Part shown: one piece after another, positions 44,841 through 54,098 of the stretch
How positions within the stretch are numbered: the first letter of the stretch is position 1
Layout of the letters: every line of letters begins with the position of its first letter
Assembly: GCA_913057175.1 (NCBI GenBank)
Contig: CAJXNP010000010.1
Coordinates: 1 to 64,000, forward strand
Origin: an uncultured Cytophagales bacterium
GTDB taxonomy: Bacteria; Bacteroidota; Bacteroidia; Cytophagales; Cyclobacteriaceae
Length of the DNA stretch: 64,000 nucleotides
Reading direction: 5' to 3'
Notes under the pieces: model-generated
The model's input: only the letters and a program-made list of their open reading frames with translations
The model's database searches: none
Told to the model about the DNA's origin: nothing
Program-made: the position numbers and the translations under genes

Positions 44841-45861
44841 ATAGGGAGTCAATTATTTCTTTTAGTTTTTCCTTGTCTACTTCAACAGGATTTAATTTTA
44901 CTTCCAGGTCTTTACCGGTTTCAATATTTTTCAAATCATATTTAAGTTGTCCTCCCTGAGAAGAAACGCTCAATAATTTGGCTTTGTATCCAGAGGGTAA
45001 TCCTTTGAAATATTTTGATTTATAATAAACAAGGGGCAATACACTATTAGTTGAATCAAGTATCAAATAAATTTGGGCGTCAGGATTGATATCTCCTGCT
45101 ACATTCAAATAGGTAGTATCGCTTATATTCAGAAAGTAGTCACAATTGATCCAGTTAAGTTTTTTTGAATCTAGAGCAAAGTAGGGCAAATATGCTTCTT
45201 CGATCTTACTTAACGCGACGGTATCTATATTTTCTAAACCATCATAATTAAAGCCAGAATTATCAATTTCAATTGTATCTCCTTCGACAATCTTAACAAG
45301 ATTAATACGAACGCTATCAACTCCATAATCCAACCTAAAAATTTCTTCTGTTCTTATCGTAATAGTATCTGGTATATATTCAATCCAATTTAGGTTACCG
45401 CTATCTATCTCTCCATAAAACAAATTTGAATTTGAAACTCTGTTTTTATTTTCAAACTCAATTTTAAATTTACATCCATCCTTAAGTTTTAAGGTATCAC
45501 TTTTCAATAACGCCTGAATATGGATCATCCCTGATGAAACCAAAGGCCTACCATTAGAAATTGTATGAACATTGTTATAAATCATTTCTGATTTTTCATA
45601 TACCTCTACAAGACATATCTGAACCGAATCATTTTCAACTAGATTGTCTCCATTTCTCTTGACAAATGAATTTGGGTAAAATGTAATTATACTACCCTTT
45701 ACACCTACGATTTTGGAAGTATCAGAAGGGTTTATTTTAAAAAATTGTGATTTTGAATGGTTTGATTTTAAAAATTCATCCAATCTGTCATTAATATTTT
45801 CATTGTCAAAAGAACAAGAAGTGACAAGCAAAAGAATGGACAAATAAAAAATATATTTCAT
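44839..45861 (-). CDS. Lipoprotein of unknown function
   Basis: A 340-residue lipoprotein with lipobox LVTSC (Cys16). After a linker it has an Ig/ZU5-like opening (VGVKGSIITFYPNSFV, then VQICLVEVYEKSEMI and VSSGMIHIQAL) typical of Bacteroidota proteins that carry a ZU5-like segment. The rest is beta-rich with no catalytic motif. It is transcribed alone. Confidence 0.65.
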   Translation of the reverse strand: MKYIFYLSILLLVTSCSFDNENINDRLDEFLKSNHSKSQFFKINPSDTSKIVGVKGSIITFYPNSFVKRNGDNLVENDSVQICLVEVYEKSEMIYNNVHTISNGRPLVSSGMIHIQALLKSDTLKLKDGCKFKIEFENKNRVSNSNLFYGEIDSGNLNWIEYIPDTITIRTEEIFRLDYGVDSVRINLVKIVEGDTIEIDNSGFNYDGLENIDTVALSKIEEAYLPYFALDSKKLNWINCDYFLNISDTTYLNVAGDINPDAQIYLILDSTNSVLPLVYYKSKYFKGLPSGYKAKLLSVSSQGGQLKYDLKNIETGKDLEVKLNPVEVDKEKLKEIIDSL

Positions 45862-45956
45862 GACTTTATTATTTAAAAATTAATGAATGACTTTATCACC
45901 ATAATCACCCAAATCGGCAAAAGTAACACTACCATTCTATTCGATTGATAAATAAC

Positions 45957-45990
45957 CAAAAAAAGAGAAGCCCACAACAAGCTTCTCTTT
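45957..45990 (-). terminator. Terminator of the duplicated-lipoprotein gene
   Basis: AAAGAGAAGC (45962-45971) and GCTTCTCTTT (45981-45990) form a perfect 10-bp stem. On the minus strand it is followed by a run of T (A-run 45957-45964). It lies 26 bp downstream of the stop of the gene that ends at 46016. Confidence 0.8.
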
Positions 45991-46015
45991 CAAAAAATAT
46001 AAAATTGATTATGGT

Positions 46016-47821
46016 CTATTCTTCCATCGCAACGACCGGACAATTGACCGTAGCCAGGCTTGACCCCAACAATGTAGCAGCTTGCGCAGAAGTTAAATCC
46101 ATCACTGAATTGAAATCCATGTTGTCATAGGCGCTCACATCCCATAGTGGTGAGTAGTCTTCATCAGCAGGGATTGTCGCCACCACATTGTGAGTTTGTG
46201 AACTCATGTCCTCTGTGACAAATCCTGATGCAGGCCCTCCTCCATCTTCTCCCGGATTGATGTTAAAGGTCACAAATATGGGTGAAATCGGCACTAAGCC
46301 ATCATTGGTTGTCATGAGTTGTTTTTCGGTGAAATTGAAGTAGTAAACTACCTGTCCATCGTACCAGCCACGAGTCAGGGAAGCATCAGCGTCATCCAAT
46401 CGTTTCGTTGCTGTCGATCCTTCAGGAACGATCGGACAATTCACAATGACATCCATTTCTTCAGTTGGATACTTTTTATTTTCAATCATCTCGAAGCTGG
46501 TAACGGTGTTGGCTACATAATTCGCCGGAACAGTTACCCTAACAACCTGCCAGAAATCATTGTATTCACCCTCTCCCGGGATCACGTCAACAATATTCAG
46601 CTGACCGTCAACCGGTGAAGATTCCCCATCTCTAAACAGAACATAAATCGGGGCGGGCATGGTTGTTTGTACATCAAAGTTATAGTATTCGACCAGCTGT
46701 CCGTCGGGCCCCAAACCTTGTGTGATGAATGGTTCTCCCGAATCAAAATCGATCGGCATATCGGCCGCCGGCAATCCATTCATTTCATTGCGAACCATTA
46801 ACGTTCCGGCATCCTCACTGAACCGGTCAATGCTTGCATCTTCTGCCTCATCAGGGTTCATCGGCATGTTTTCCGGAGTTTCCAGACTCACAACAGGACA
46901 ATTCACCGTAGCGAGGTTATTTCCCTTACTTTCAGCAGTTGCAGCTGATTCGAGGTTGTACACCAAACCGAATTCTGCGTTGTCATACGCATTTACCACC
47001 CATAGAGGTGAATAGCTGTCATCAGCAGGAACTGTTGCCACTACATTGTGGGTCTGGCTGCTATTCCCTTCCGTAACAAATCCCGAAGCAGGGCCACCGC
47101 CATCTTCATCGGGATTGATGTTAAATGTCACATAAATCGGAGAAACCGGAACAGAACCTCCCGAAGCTGTTGTCAGGTCCTTTTCAGAAAAATTAAAATA
47201 GAACACAACTTCGTCCTTATACCACCCACGTGTTAGCGAAGCATCGCCGCCCCCCAGCCGCTTGGAAGCTGTCGATCCCTCCGGGACCACCGGGCAATTG
47301 ACAATCACATCCATTTCCTCCATATCATAACCAGCGCTGGTAATATCCGCAAGACTTGTGGCTTCATTTGCTTCATAGTCATTCGGAACAGTGACTGCGA
47401 CGACCTGCCAGAAATCGTTGTATCCCGCATCACCGGGAATCACATCGATAACATTTAGCTGGCCATTTACAGCATTTCCATTTTCATGGAATAAAGCATA
47501 GATGGGAGCAGGAGTGGTGGTTTGCATATCAAAATTGTAATACTCTACCACTTCACCTTCCGGTCCAAGACCTTGTGTAATAAAAGGTTCGCCGGCATCG
47601 AAATTAATTGGAGCATTAGCTCCAGGAAGTCCATTGCTTCCATTGCGGACCATCAAAGTACCAGCATCCTCACTGAACCGGTCGATACTTGCCTTTGGAG
47701 CTGTGTCCGGATCGGTCGTCATACCTCCCGGATCGGGATCTTCATTGTCTTCGCATGCGATAAATGTTAATGAAAATACCAGGAATAGCATTAGGAACAA
47801 ACTTAGATTTTTCGTTTTCAT
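46016..47821 (-). CDS. Lipoprotein made of two near-identical tandem domains
   Basis: 601 residues from the ATG at 47821 (a start at 47842 would only lengthen the signal peptide). Lipobox FIACE lies near residue 22. The mature part is two copies of a 280-residue unit, each starting ASIDRFSEDAGTLMVRN and running through GEPFITQGLGP, VEYYNFD, NDFWQVV, EMDVIVNCP, LTRGWY, GGGPASGFVTE and SQTHNVVAT, and ending LATVNCPVV. The copies are very alike, suggesting recent internal duplication. I recognise no function; the repeated EYYNFD and YYFNF pattern suggests a surface-exposed beta domain. Confidence 0.75.
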   Translation of the reverse strand: MKTKNLSLFLMLFLVFSLTFIACEDNEDPDPGGMTTDPDTAPKASIDRFSEDAGTLMVRNGSNGLPGANAPINFDAGEPFITQGLGPEGEVVEYYNFDMQTTTPAPIYALFHENGNAVNGQLNVIDVIPGDAGYNDFWQVVAVTVPNDYEANEATSLADITSAGYDMEEMDVIVNCPVVPEGSTASKRLGGGDASLTRGWYKDEVVFYFNFSEKDLTTASGGSVPVSPIYVTFNINPDEDGGGPASGFVTEGNSSQTHNVVATVPADDSYSPLWVVNAYDNAEFGLVYNLESAATAESKGNNLATVNCPVVSLETPENMPMNPDEAEDASIDRFSEDAGTLMVRNEMNGLPAADMPIDFDSGEPFITQGLGPDGQLVEYYNFDVQTTMPAPIYVLFRDGESSPVDGQLNIVDVIPGEGEYNDFWQVVRVTVPANYVANTVTSFEMIENKKYPTEEMDVIVNCPIVPEGSTATKRLDDADASLTRGWYDGQVVYYFNFTEKQLMTTNDGLVPISPIFVTFNINPGEDGGGPASGFVTEDMSSQTHNVVATIPADEDYSPLWDVSAYDNMDFNSVMDLTSAQAATLLGSSLATVNCPVVAMEE

Positions 47822-47923
47822 GACCATAGTTTTTATTTTCATTAGTTAGCTGATTGAGTTTTCAAACAGTAAATATTTCAGACGTCTTTGAAATCGGCGT
47901 CCTTCCAAAGGTCATTTTTAAAT

Positions 47924-47943
47924 GTCACAAGAAGGTCACAAGA
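47924..47943. promoter_or_regulatory. Direct-repeat operator candidate
   Basis: GTCACAAGA occurs at 47924-47932 and again at 47935-47943, a period of 11 bp (about one helix turn), roughly 100 bp upstream of the minus-strand lipoprotein start. A partial third GTCA lies at 47911. Direct repeats one turn apart suit activators such as LytTR or response regulators. The role is inferred. Confidence 0.3.
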
Positions 47944-48003
47944 GTGTAAAGGTTCTATGAGGAGTGTTTGGTGGAAGACATATGCTCCGAAACTGGATTT
48001 TGT

Positions 48004-48453
48004 TTAATTAGAGCAACTTTTTCTCATAACAGGGAGAAACCTTCCCTCCGGGTAGCTGGGTTTTTGATCAAAAGTTTGAAATCCCTGAGAGGCATAAAAA
48101 CTTTCAGCATTCGGATCAGCCACAACAATGATATCTTTCTTTTCGTCGACCGAACAATTGAGGCTTTCAGATAATAATTTTTTTCCGTACCCCCTTCGCA
48201 TGTAGGCTGGCAAGATCCATAAATGGGAGATTTCGTATGCTTCAGGATGTTCTTCAATGGCACAAAAACCAATGATCTTTCCTCCAACGATTAGCTTATA
48301 AACCGAATGCTGATCAAGATATTCTTTGGTAATGGTCAGCTCATCAATCCAATGGTCCAGCCAATCCCGGGGATAGTTCCAATGCATTTTCGACTCGATA
48401 CTGATGGTATTGAGGGTTTGAATATCTTCTTTGACAGCAGAAATAATTTCCAA
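48004..48453 (-). CDS. GNAT-family N-acetyltransferase
   Basis: 149 residues. The GNAT core is clear: IIGFCAIEEHPEAYEISHLWILPAYMRRGYGKKLL holds motif A with the RRGYGK acetyl-CoA loop (about residues 85-91), and ADPNAESFYASQGFQ is motif B. The substrate is unknown. It follows the methyltransferase gene by 12 bp. Confidence 0.85.
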   Translation of the reverse strand: MEIISAVKEDIQTLNTISIESKMHWNYPRDWLDHWIDELTITKEYLDQHSVYKLIVGGKIIGFCAIEEHPEAYEISHLWILPAYMRRGYGKKLLSESLNCSVDEKKDIIVVADPNAESFYASQGFQTFDQKPSYPEGRFLPVMRKSCSN

Positions 48454-48465
48454 AGATTTTCGTGT

Positions 48466-49131
48466 TTAAAGATTATCTATTTTCCAAAGTCCCAGCGATT
48501 TATCCTTAAACAAACCATTTCCCTCCGTGCATTTTTCATTGAGCAGATAATCGGGTTCAGGAAAGTTAAAAGGAGGTTTCAAGAAATTCAATGGTCGCCA
48601 TCCGCCAGTCGGAATGTCCTTGTTTGTTTCCTCCTCCGGGAAGGTCGTGGTCATCAGGTACTTTGATCCGGAATTTTTTATATTTTTCAATGCAAGGGAA
48701 ATATCATGATAAGACAAGTGAACCAAACAATCACGACAAAAAATTAGGTTGTGTTTTCCCAATGAGTCTTTCAACAAATCGAGATGACGAAATTGAATAT
48801 TAGTAGATTGATATTTTAGTTGATTACTTTCAATAAGCTTTTTCACAATATCGGCTCCAGTATATCGAATGGTTTTATAATCCAGCTTTTGCATCCAATT
48901 GAAATCACCACAAGGAATATCCAATACCGATTGAATATCAAATTTTTTAAAAACTAATGGTAAAGCCCTGCGGATCTCGGCGGTTTGCTCCAAACTGGAT
49001 CCCGGACCGGAAACGGATTCCTGCTCTTCCCAGACCCTCTTTCCTTCAATTTCTGAAAAAACCTCATCCGGCTTTTTACCAACAAAACGATCACCTTTGG
49101 AATAGGCAAAATATTCTTCTCTTCCCATCAA
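48466..49131 (-). CDS. Class I SAM-dependent methyltransferase
   Basis: A 221-residue Rossmann methyltransferase. VLDIPCGDFNWMQKLD (about residue 68) is a variant SAM-binding loop with CGD in place of GxG. GADIVKKLIE and LIFCRDCLVHLSYHDI follow as motifs II-IV. The target is unknown. The gene starts inside the GH3 stop (4-bp overlap), so they are co-translated. Confidence 0.8.
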   Translation of the reverse strand: MMGREEYFAYSKGDRFVGKKPDEVFSEIEGKRVWEEQESVSGPGSSLEQTAEIRRALPLVFKKFDIQSVLDIPCGDFNWMQKLDYKTIRYTGADIVKKLIESNQLKYQSTNIQFRHLDLLKDSLGKHNLIFCRDCLVHLSYHDISLALKNIKNSGSKYLMTTTFPEEETNKDIPTGGWRPLNFLKPPFNFPEPDYLLNEKCTEGNGLFKDKSLGLWKIDNL

Positions 49132-51392
49132 TGCAATTGATTTGTTACTATGAAATTTGAAATTAGCAAATCTTCTTTTACTGAAGAAGAACCAACATAC
49201 AATTCATATTCCATCTCCTCAATCTCCCAGCTTTTTGATTCAGGATTATACCATGCCAATTCGTTCACCGGAAGTGAAAAATGAACTCTTTTTACTTCTC
49301 CAGGGTTTAAATGAATCTTCTCAAATCCTCTCAGCAATTTTACAGGTCGATCAACTTTGGAGTTATTAAATCCAACATACATTTGCACAACTTCTTCTCC
49401 GGCCATTATACCCGTATTTGTAACTGCGACAGCCGCTTTTAGGGTGTCATTTATAAAAATATCTTTTTGAACAATGTTCAGACTTTCATATTTAAATGTC
49501 GTATAGCTCAAACCGAATCCAAATGGAAAAGCCGGTTTGGAATTCATTTTGTCGACTTTGGTATAACCATGGTAGTATTCGTATTCGACAGATTCCGCAA
49601 AACCATCAAACGTGGTCAGCTGCGAAGCATCTGCAGGAATGGTAAAAGGCAGTTTTCCGGATGGATTTACCTCTCCAAATAATATCTTCGCCAGGGCATT
49701 TCCACCTTCCATTCCTGCATACCACATCATGAGGATCGCCTCAGCCTGATCCTGCCATTCTTCCATCATCACCGCACTTCCTCCGATAATAGAAACAACC
49801 AGTTTGTCGTTCACTTCTGATGCAGTTTTTATCACTTCTAAATCGCGTTCTTTTAAATGCAGATCCAAACGATCTTTCCCATCAAATGGCAAGAATTTTA
49901 TGCTGTTTTCCTGGTATTCCATTTCTTCCTCGTAGGTTCTTGGTCTTTGAATTTCTTCGAGGATGATGTACTCACCCTCATCATGGTGATCATAACCTGC
50001 AATCATGATAACAGCATCAACCTGGGAAGCAATTTTTCTCACTTCATCAAGATTTTCTCCAGTAGCATGCAACACCTCAGCCCGGTTGCCCAAATAATTC
50101 CTTATTCCTTCCAAAGCTGTCACGATGTATTCAGGCCTGACATAGCTGCTTCCGCGATCACCGGTATTTTCTACATCGGAAAGATGACCGATTACAGCAA
50201 TCTTTCTAACCTTTTTTTGGTCAAGAGGTAGGGTTTGATTCTCATTTTTCAATAGAACCATGCTTTTTTCTGCTATTTCCTTTGCCAGATCAACATGGTC
50301 CTTTGAACCGATTAACTCCTGTGGATATACCATCCTATCTTTTCTGGAGGCATATTTCAATTTTGTCCGCACGATTTCCGTGACCAGTTCATCAATCCTT
50401 TCTTCTGATACTTTCCGCTCTTCAATAAGTTGAATCAAATTCTTACCATAATGTTTTGGTCTCGGCATTTCCACATTTAATCCTGCTTTCGCTGCTTTTT
50501 CTCCATCATATACTCCCTGCATCCAGTCAGAGGTAACGAATCCCGTAAATCCCCAGTCATTTCGCAGGATTCCCTCTATCAGAAAATGATTCTGTCCACA
50601 ATATTCTCCATTCACTTTGTTGTAGGCCGACATCACGGATGGTACACCTGTATCAATGACTTTTTTGAAGTGAGGCAAATAAACTTCCCGCAAAATCCTC
50701 TCATCTACTTCTGCGCTCACATAGTGGCGGCTGTATTCCATGTTGTTGCAAACAAAGTGCTTGGCACAGGTCATCACATTGTGTTGGTCGATCCCTTTGA
50801 ACAGGGCAACCCCCATTTCACCCAATAGCCATGGATCCTCACCATACGTTTCCTGGGCACGGCCCCACGATGGGTGTCTGAGAATATTGATGCACAAACT
50901 TCCCATATAGTTTGCATTTGCAGCCCGGATTTCTTTGCCAAACGCATCACCGACTCTTTGTTCAAGATCCCGATCCCAGCTGGCGCCACGGGCCATGGTC
51001 ACAGGAAAATCCGTTGCTCCTTTTGCAACGGTTAACCCTCTGGGACCATCACTAAATGCAATGGGAGGGATTCCCAATTTTTCATTGTACCCGGAGTAAA
51101 CAATAGGATTGATTTTAGGTTGAAAGACCATTCCCAATGATAACCTCATGATGCTGTTTTCATCTCCTGACATTTGAGAGATCTTTTCCTCTAATGACAT
51201 TTTGGAAACTAATTCTCTTGCCTGGGCCTCAATTTCCTTTTCGGATAAGTTCCAACTATATGCTGACGGACTGATGTCAATTACCTTGTCAAGTTTTAAC
51301 CTAATGTAAAAACCAAGTAGAACGACCACAATTAAACACAGGATAAATGCGACAGTTTTGAAGAAGAGTTTTAAAAATTTATTCCTACTCAT
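49128..51392 (-). CDS. Glycoside hydrolase family 3 beta-glucosidase
   Basis: A 754-residue GH3 enzyme. An N-terminal hydrophobic anchor (about residues 10-28) is followed by the barrel domain with nucleophile D289 in GFVTSDWMQG, the KHFVCNN motif, the C-terminal sandwich domain (VAVIGHLSD) and a fibronectin-like tail (MYVGF, GFEKIHLNPGE). It probably removes glucose from short beta-glucans at the cell envelope. The divergently located GH5 endoglucanase would supply its substrates. Confidence 0.92.
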   Translation of the reverse strand: MSRNKFLKLFFKTVAFILCLIVVVLLGFYIRLKLDKVIDISPSAYSWNLSEKEIEAQARELVSKMSLEEKISQMSGDENSIMRLSLGMVFQPKINPIVYSGYNEKLGIPPIAFSDGPRGLTVAKGATDFPVTMARGASWDRDLEQRVGDAFGKEIRAANANYMGSLCINILRHPSWGRAQETYGEDPWLLGEMGVALFKGIDQHNVMTCAKHFVCNNMEYSRHYVSAEVDERILREVYLPHFKKVIDTGVPSVMSAYNKVNGEYCGQNHFLIEGILRNDWGFTGFVTSDWMQGVYDGEKAAKAGLNVEMPRPKHYGKNLIQLIEERKVSEERIDELVTEIVRTKLKYASRKDRMVYPQELIGSKDHVDLAKEIAEKSMVLLKNENQTLPLDQKKVRKIAVIGHLSDVENTGDRGSSYVRPEYIVTALEGIRNYLGNRAEVLHATGENLDEVRKIASQVDAVIMIAGYDHHDEGEYIILEEIQRPRTYEEEMEYQENSIKFLPFDGKDRLDLHLKERDLEVIKTASEVNDKLVVSIIGGSAVMMEEWQDQAEAILMMWYAGMEGGNALAKILFGEVNPSGKLPFTIPADASQLTTFDGFAESVEYEYYHGYTKVDKMNSKPAFPFGFGLSYTTFKYESLNIVQKDIFINDTLKAAVAVTNTGIMAGEEVVQMYVGFNNSKVDRPVKLLRGFEKIHLNPGEVKRVHFSLPVNELAWYNPESKSWEIEEMEYELYVGSSSVKEDLLISNFIVTNQLH

Positions 51393-52562
51393 ACATTAAC
51401 ATCGGGAATTCTATCAAAATTAAATTCATTAATAAATTTTAATCAAACAAAAGAATGTAGTCATTTTACTCCAATTAGTAGTGTATTGTAATAGTAATAT
51501 TGCAATAAAATAAATTTGTCATGTTTTGCCTGAAAGTAAAATATTCACTTTGAGTGGATAAAAATAGTACAATTTCAAATCCATTGACAGATGAAATTTT
51601 TCACGGCTCGAAGTTCGTATACTCCCATTCATCATGAGTAAACCAAATTAGTTATACATAAAAAAATAAAATTGGAAATATTCAAAATTTCATTTACAAG
51701 TATTTGCTGTTACCATATATTAGTGTGAAGAAAATGTTGAACCAGGTTTCTGCCGGATCATTCACATTTAAAACTTAATATCCTTGGTGTGACCATAATT
51801 TTGATACTAAAAAAATAGAAGTCATCAATCGGGAATTATTCGCCTCAAAAATTATTCGATATAGTTGGCATTGCAGATTTATTACGGGTTCCTCCATCAT
51901 CGAAAACAGCAATTAAAGCCCCCAAATAAGAGAAATTATGGGAATTGATTGATTTATACTTTTTGACTGACTCATTAGTCAAAAAATAAACAGCTATCAA
52001 AATTATTAATAGCTAAATTCAAAAAGAGAAATATAAAACCATTAATCTCCTTTCAAAATAGTGCATTTGTTTCTGCCTTAATCACACAATTACTTTAGCA
52101 TATTTTCTGGTATTCATTCTTCTATCTACAAATTCTTGCCTACTAAAAGTATACAATCACATAATTCAAAAATATTTGGAATAGTAGCACTATACATTAC
52201 TATATTTTTGTCTTAGTTCATCACTGTTTTGATATATCACCAATTAAAATTATTCTAAACCTTCAACTCTGAATTATACAATTTTAATAATTGGAGAAGT
52301 TTCAATTTATGCTCAATAATTATGTTGAATCTTTAGCGTACTATTGTAAAGTAAAAGTATCTTAATTTTCATTCCTGTAATTAACCTTTCCCTACGTACG
52401 CATCGAACATTTGATTAATCTACAAAAGGGATTTGTTTACCGGTAAATAACCTTACTTCCAATCATATTACACACCCTGTTTGATGTATTTACCACCCTT
52501 TCTTTCAGAAAAATATTCGTAAACTTGTTAAGTCATTCACAAGCCCTAATCAAATTTTTGAA
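51393..52562. other. Long AT-rich regulatory gap between GH3 and the GH5 locus
   Basis: 1.17 kb without an intact gene on either strand. It holds TATTGCAATA (near 51500), a perfect 9-bp inverted repeat TTTTTGACT/AGTCAAAAA (51960-51985) that looks like a bidirectional terminator or operator, the 12-bp palindrome TTTACCGGTAAA (52436-52447) and a promoter-like TAAACTTG (52522-52529). Long gaps like this often separate divergent polysaccharide-use genes. Confidence 0.45.
52436..52447. promoter_or_regulatory. LacI-type operator candidate
   Basis: TTTACCGGTAAA is a perfect palindrome with a central CG step, the pattern read by LacI/GalR-family sugar regulators. It sits 75 bp upstream of the promoter-like TAAACTTG of the GH5 locus. 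No LacI gene is in the window, so this rests on symmetry and context. Confidence 0.3.
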
Positions 52563-52724
52563 ATGAAACCCTTCTTTGAATTTTTCACCTTAATCTGGTT
52601 GATCAAACTGGCGTCATCATCATGCAACCATACCCAGAAAAAACCGGCTCAACCCGTTTCCAAATGCTTCTCTGGAGGCCGATTAAATGTCCCAAAAATT
52701 CAATCTCACATTTTTAATAAATGA
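52563..52724 (+). CDS. Small lipoprotein-like ORF coupled to the GH5 gene
   Basis: A 53-codon ORF with a short hydrophobic N-terminus and a lipobox-like LASSSC (Cys21), then a basic tail (KKPAQPVSK...). Its TGA overlaps the ATG of the endoglucanase gene by 3 bases (ATGA). It may be a tiny envelope lipoprotein, a remnant of a larger lipoprotein, or a translational-coupling leader. Confidence 0.4.
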   Translation: MKPFFEFFTLIWLIKLASSSCNHTQKKPAQPVSKCFSGGRLNVPKIQSHIFNK

Positions 52725-53797
52725 CAATGAATAGATTAAAAATCGTACTATTCCTGCTTTTGTTTACTTGTTCAATCGGGTGTCATTCAAATGACGACGA
52801 AGAGACAACGATTCAAACAGAACAAAAGAATCCGGATTCTGAAGAAGAACAATCGGACACAATTGAAAACGAATTTGAGACTGTTCAGAATGCAGTTGAG
52901 GAATATGGCCAATTGAGAGTTGCTGGAAACAAGATCGTTGATCAAAACGGAGATCCTGTCACATTGAGAGGAATGTCATTTTTCTGGAGTCAATGGATCG
53001 GAAAATATTACACGCCTGAGGTTGTAGAATGGTTGAAAGATGACTGGCGGTGTACTGTTGTCAGAGCTGCTCTTGCGGTTGATCATGATGGTTATCTGGA
53101 CCATCCCGAAAGAGAAAGAGAAAAAATCATAGCTGTAATCGATGCTGCAATAGAACAAGGATTATACATTATCGTCGATTGGCATGATCACGAAGCAGAA
53201 AATCAATTGGAAGAAGCAAAAGCTTTTTTTGGTGAAATAGCTAAACTTTACGGAGACTATCCAAATATTATTTATGAAACATATAATGAACCTCTTGATG
53301 TTTCCTGGAATCAGGTACTTAAGCCTTATCATGAAGCCATCATTGATACCATCCGTGCATTCGATCCGGATAACCTGATCATTTGCGGTAACAGAAACTG
53401 GTCTCAGCAGGTTGACGAACCGGCAGCCAACCCAATTGATGATGAAAATGTTGCCTATACATTGCATTATTATGCGTCAACTCACAAAAAATGGCTGAGA
53501 GATCGGGCAGATCAGGCTCTGTCGAAAGGAATTGCCATCATGGTGACTGAATATGGTACTACTGAAGCAACAGGCGATGGATTCATTGATGTAGAATCGT
53601 CCAATGAATGGTGGGAATGGATGGAAGAAAATCATATTTCCTATCTCAACTGGTCAATTGCTGACAAAAATGAAAACTCCGCTGCATTAAAACCGGGAGC
53701 AAGTATCAAGGGAGGTTGGCCCCAGGATATGGTTACAGAATCAGGACATTTGGTCCGAGAGCAATTGCGGTCTAAAAATCCTCCTCCTGAAGAATAG
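52721..53797 (+). CDS. Glycoside hydrolase family 5 endoglucanase (cellulase), lipoprotein
   Basis: 358 residues. Signal peptide with lipobox SIGC (about Cys21), an acidic linker (about residues 25-55), then a GH5 barrel starting GQLRVAGNKIVDQNGDPVTLRGMS as in the Cel5A-type subfamily. The acid/base is E190 in TYNEPL and the nucleophile E277 in VTEYGT; HWHDH-type residues appear in DWHDHE. It cuts beta-1,4-glucan on the cell surface and pairs functionally with the GH3 enzyme 1.3 kb away. Confidence 0.92.
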   Translation: MTMNRLKIVLFLLLFTCSIGCHSNDDEETTIQTEQKNPDSEEEQSDTIENEFETVQNAVEEYGQLRVAGNKIVDQNGDPVTLRGMSFFWSQWIGKYYTPEVVEWLKDDWRCTVVRAALAVDHDGYLDHPEREREKIIAVIDAAIEQGLYIIVDWHDHEAENQLEEAKAFFGEIAKLYGDYPNIIYETYNEPLDVSWNQVLKPYHEAIIDTIRAFDPDNLIICGNRNWSQQVDEPAANPIDDENVAYTLHYYASTHKKWLRDRADQALSKGIAIMVTEYGTTEATGDGFIDVESSNEWWEWMEENHISYLNWSIADKNENSAALKPGASIKGGWPQDMVTESGHLVREQLRSKNPPPEE

Positions 53798-54098
53798 AAA
53801 TTTTCTATTTGCTTTTATGAGGTGTTTAAAGGTGCTCTTCATATCCCTACCAAATCGTGGAATCTATATATGATTGGGAAAATCCGAATCCATTAATATT
53901 TTATCGACAGAGCAATAGAGCGCTCCTGAGACCGGCTGAATTAATTCGCACGCTGACAAAACTTTGGATAAACTTACATTTATGTCATTTTCATCGTTAT
54001 AGAATCATTAACTCAACCTTTCTCTTTTCAGAATGCTTATTTTTATCAATCCAGCCTCCAAAAGCATTAACCCAGTATCATAAAGAGAACCTTCAACA
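53798..54098. other. Intergenic region before the propeller sensor
   Basis: About 300 bp. An open frame spans 53857-54105 but starts without ATG or ribosome binding site and has no protein-like composition. No hairpin or repeat is evident. Confidence 0.4.

Noticed and set aside
51820-51990. Gene-like stretch in the GH3/GH5 gap (frame containing FDIVGIADLLRVPPSSK)
   Set aside because: It is interrupted by stops every 30-40 codons and has no recognisable motif or start; a chance frame is more likely than a pseudogene.
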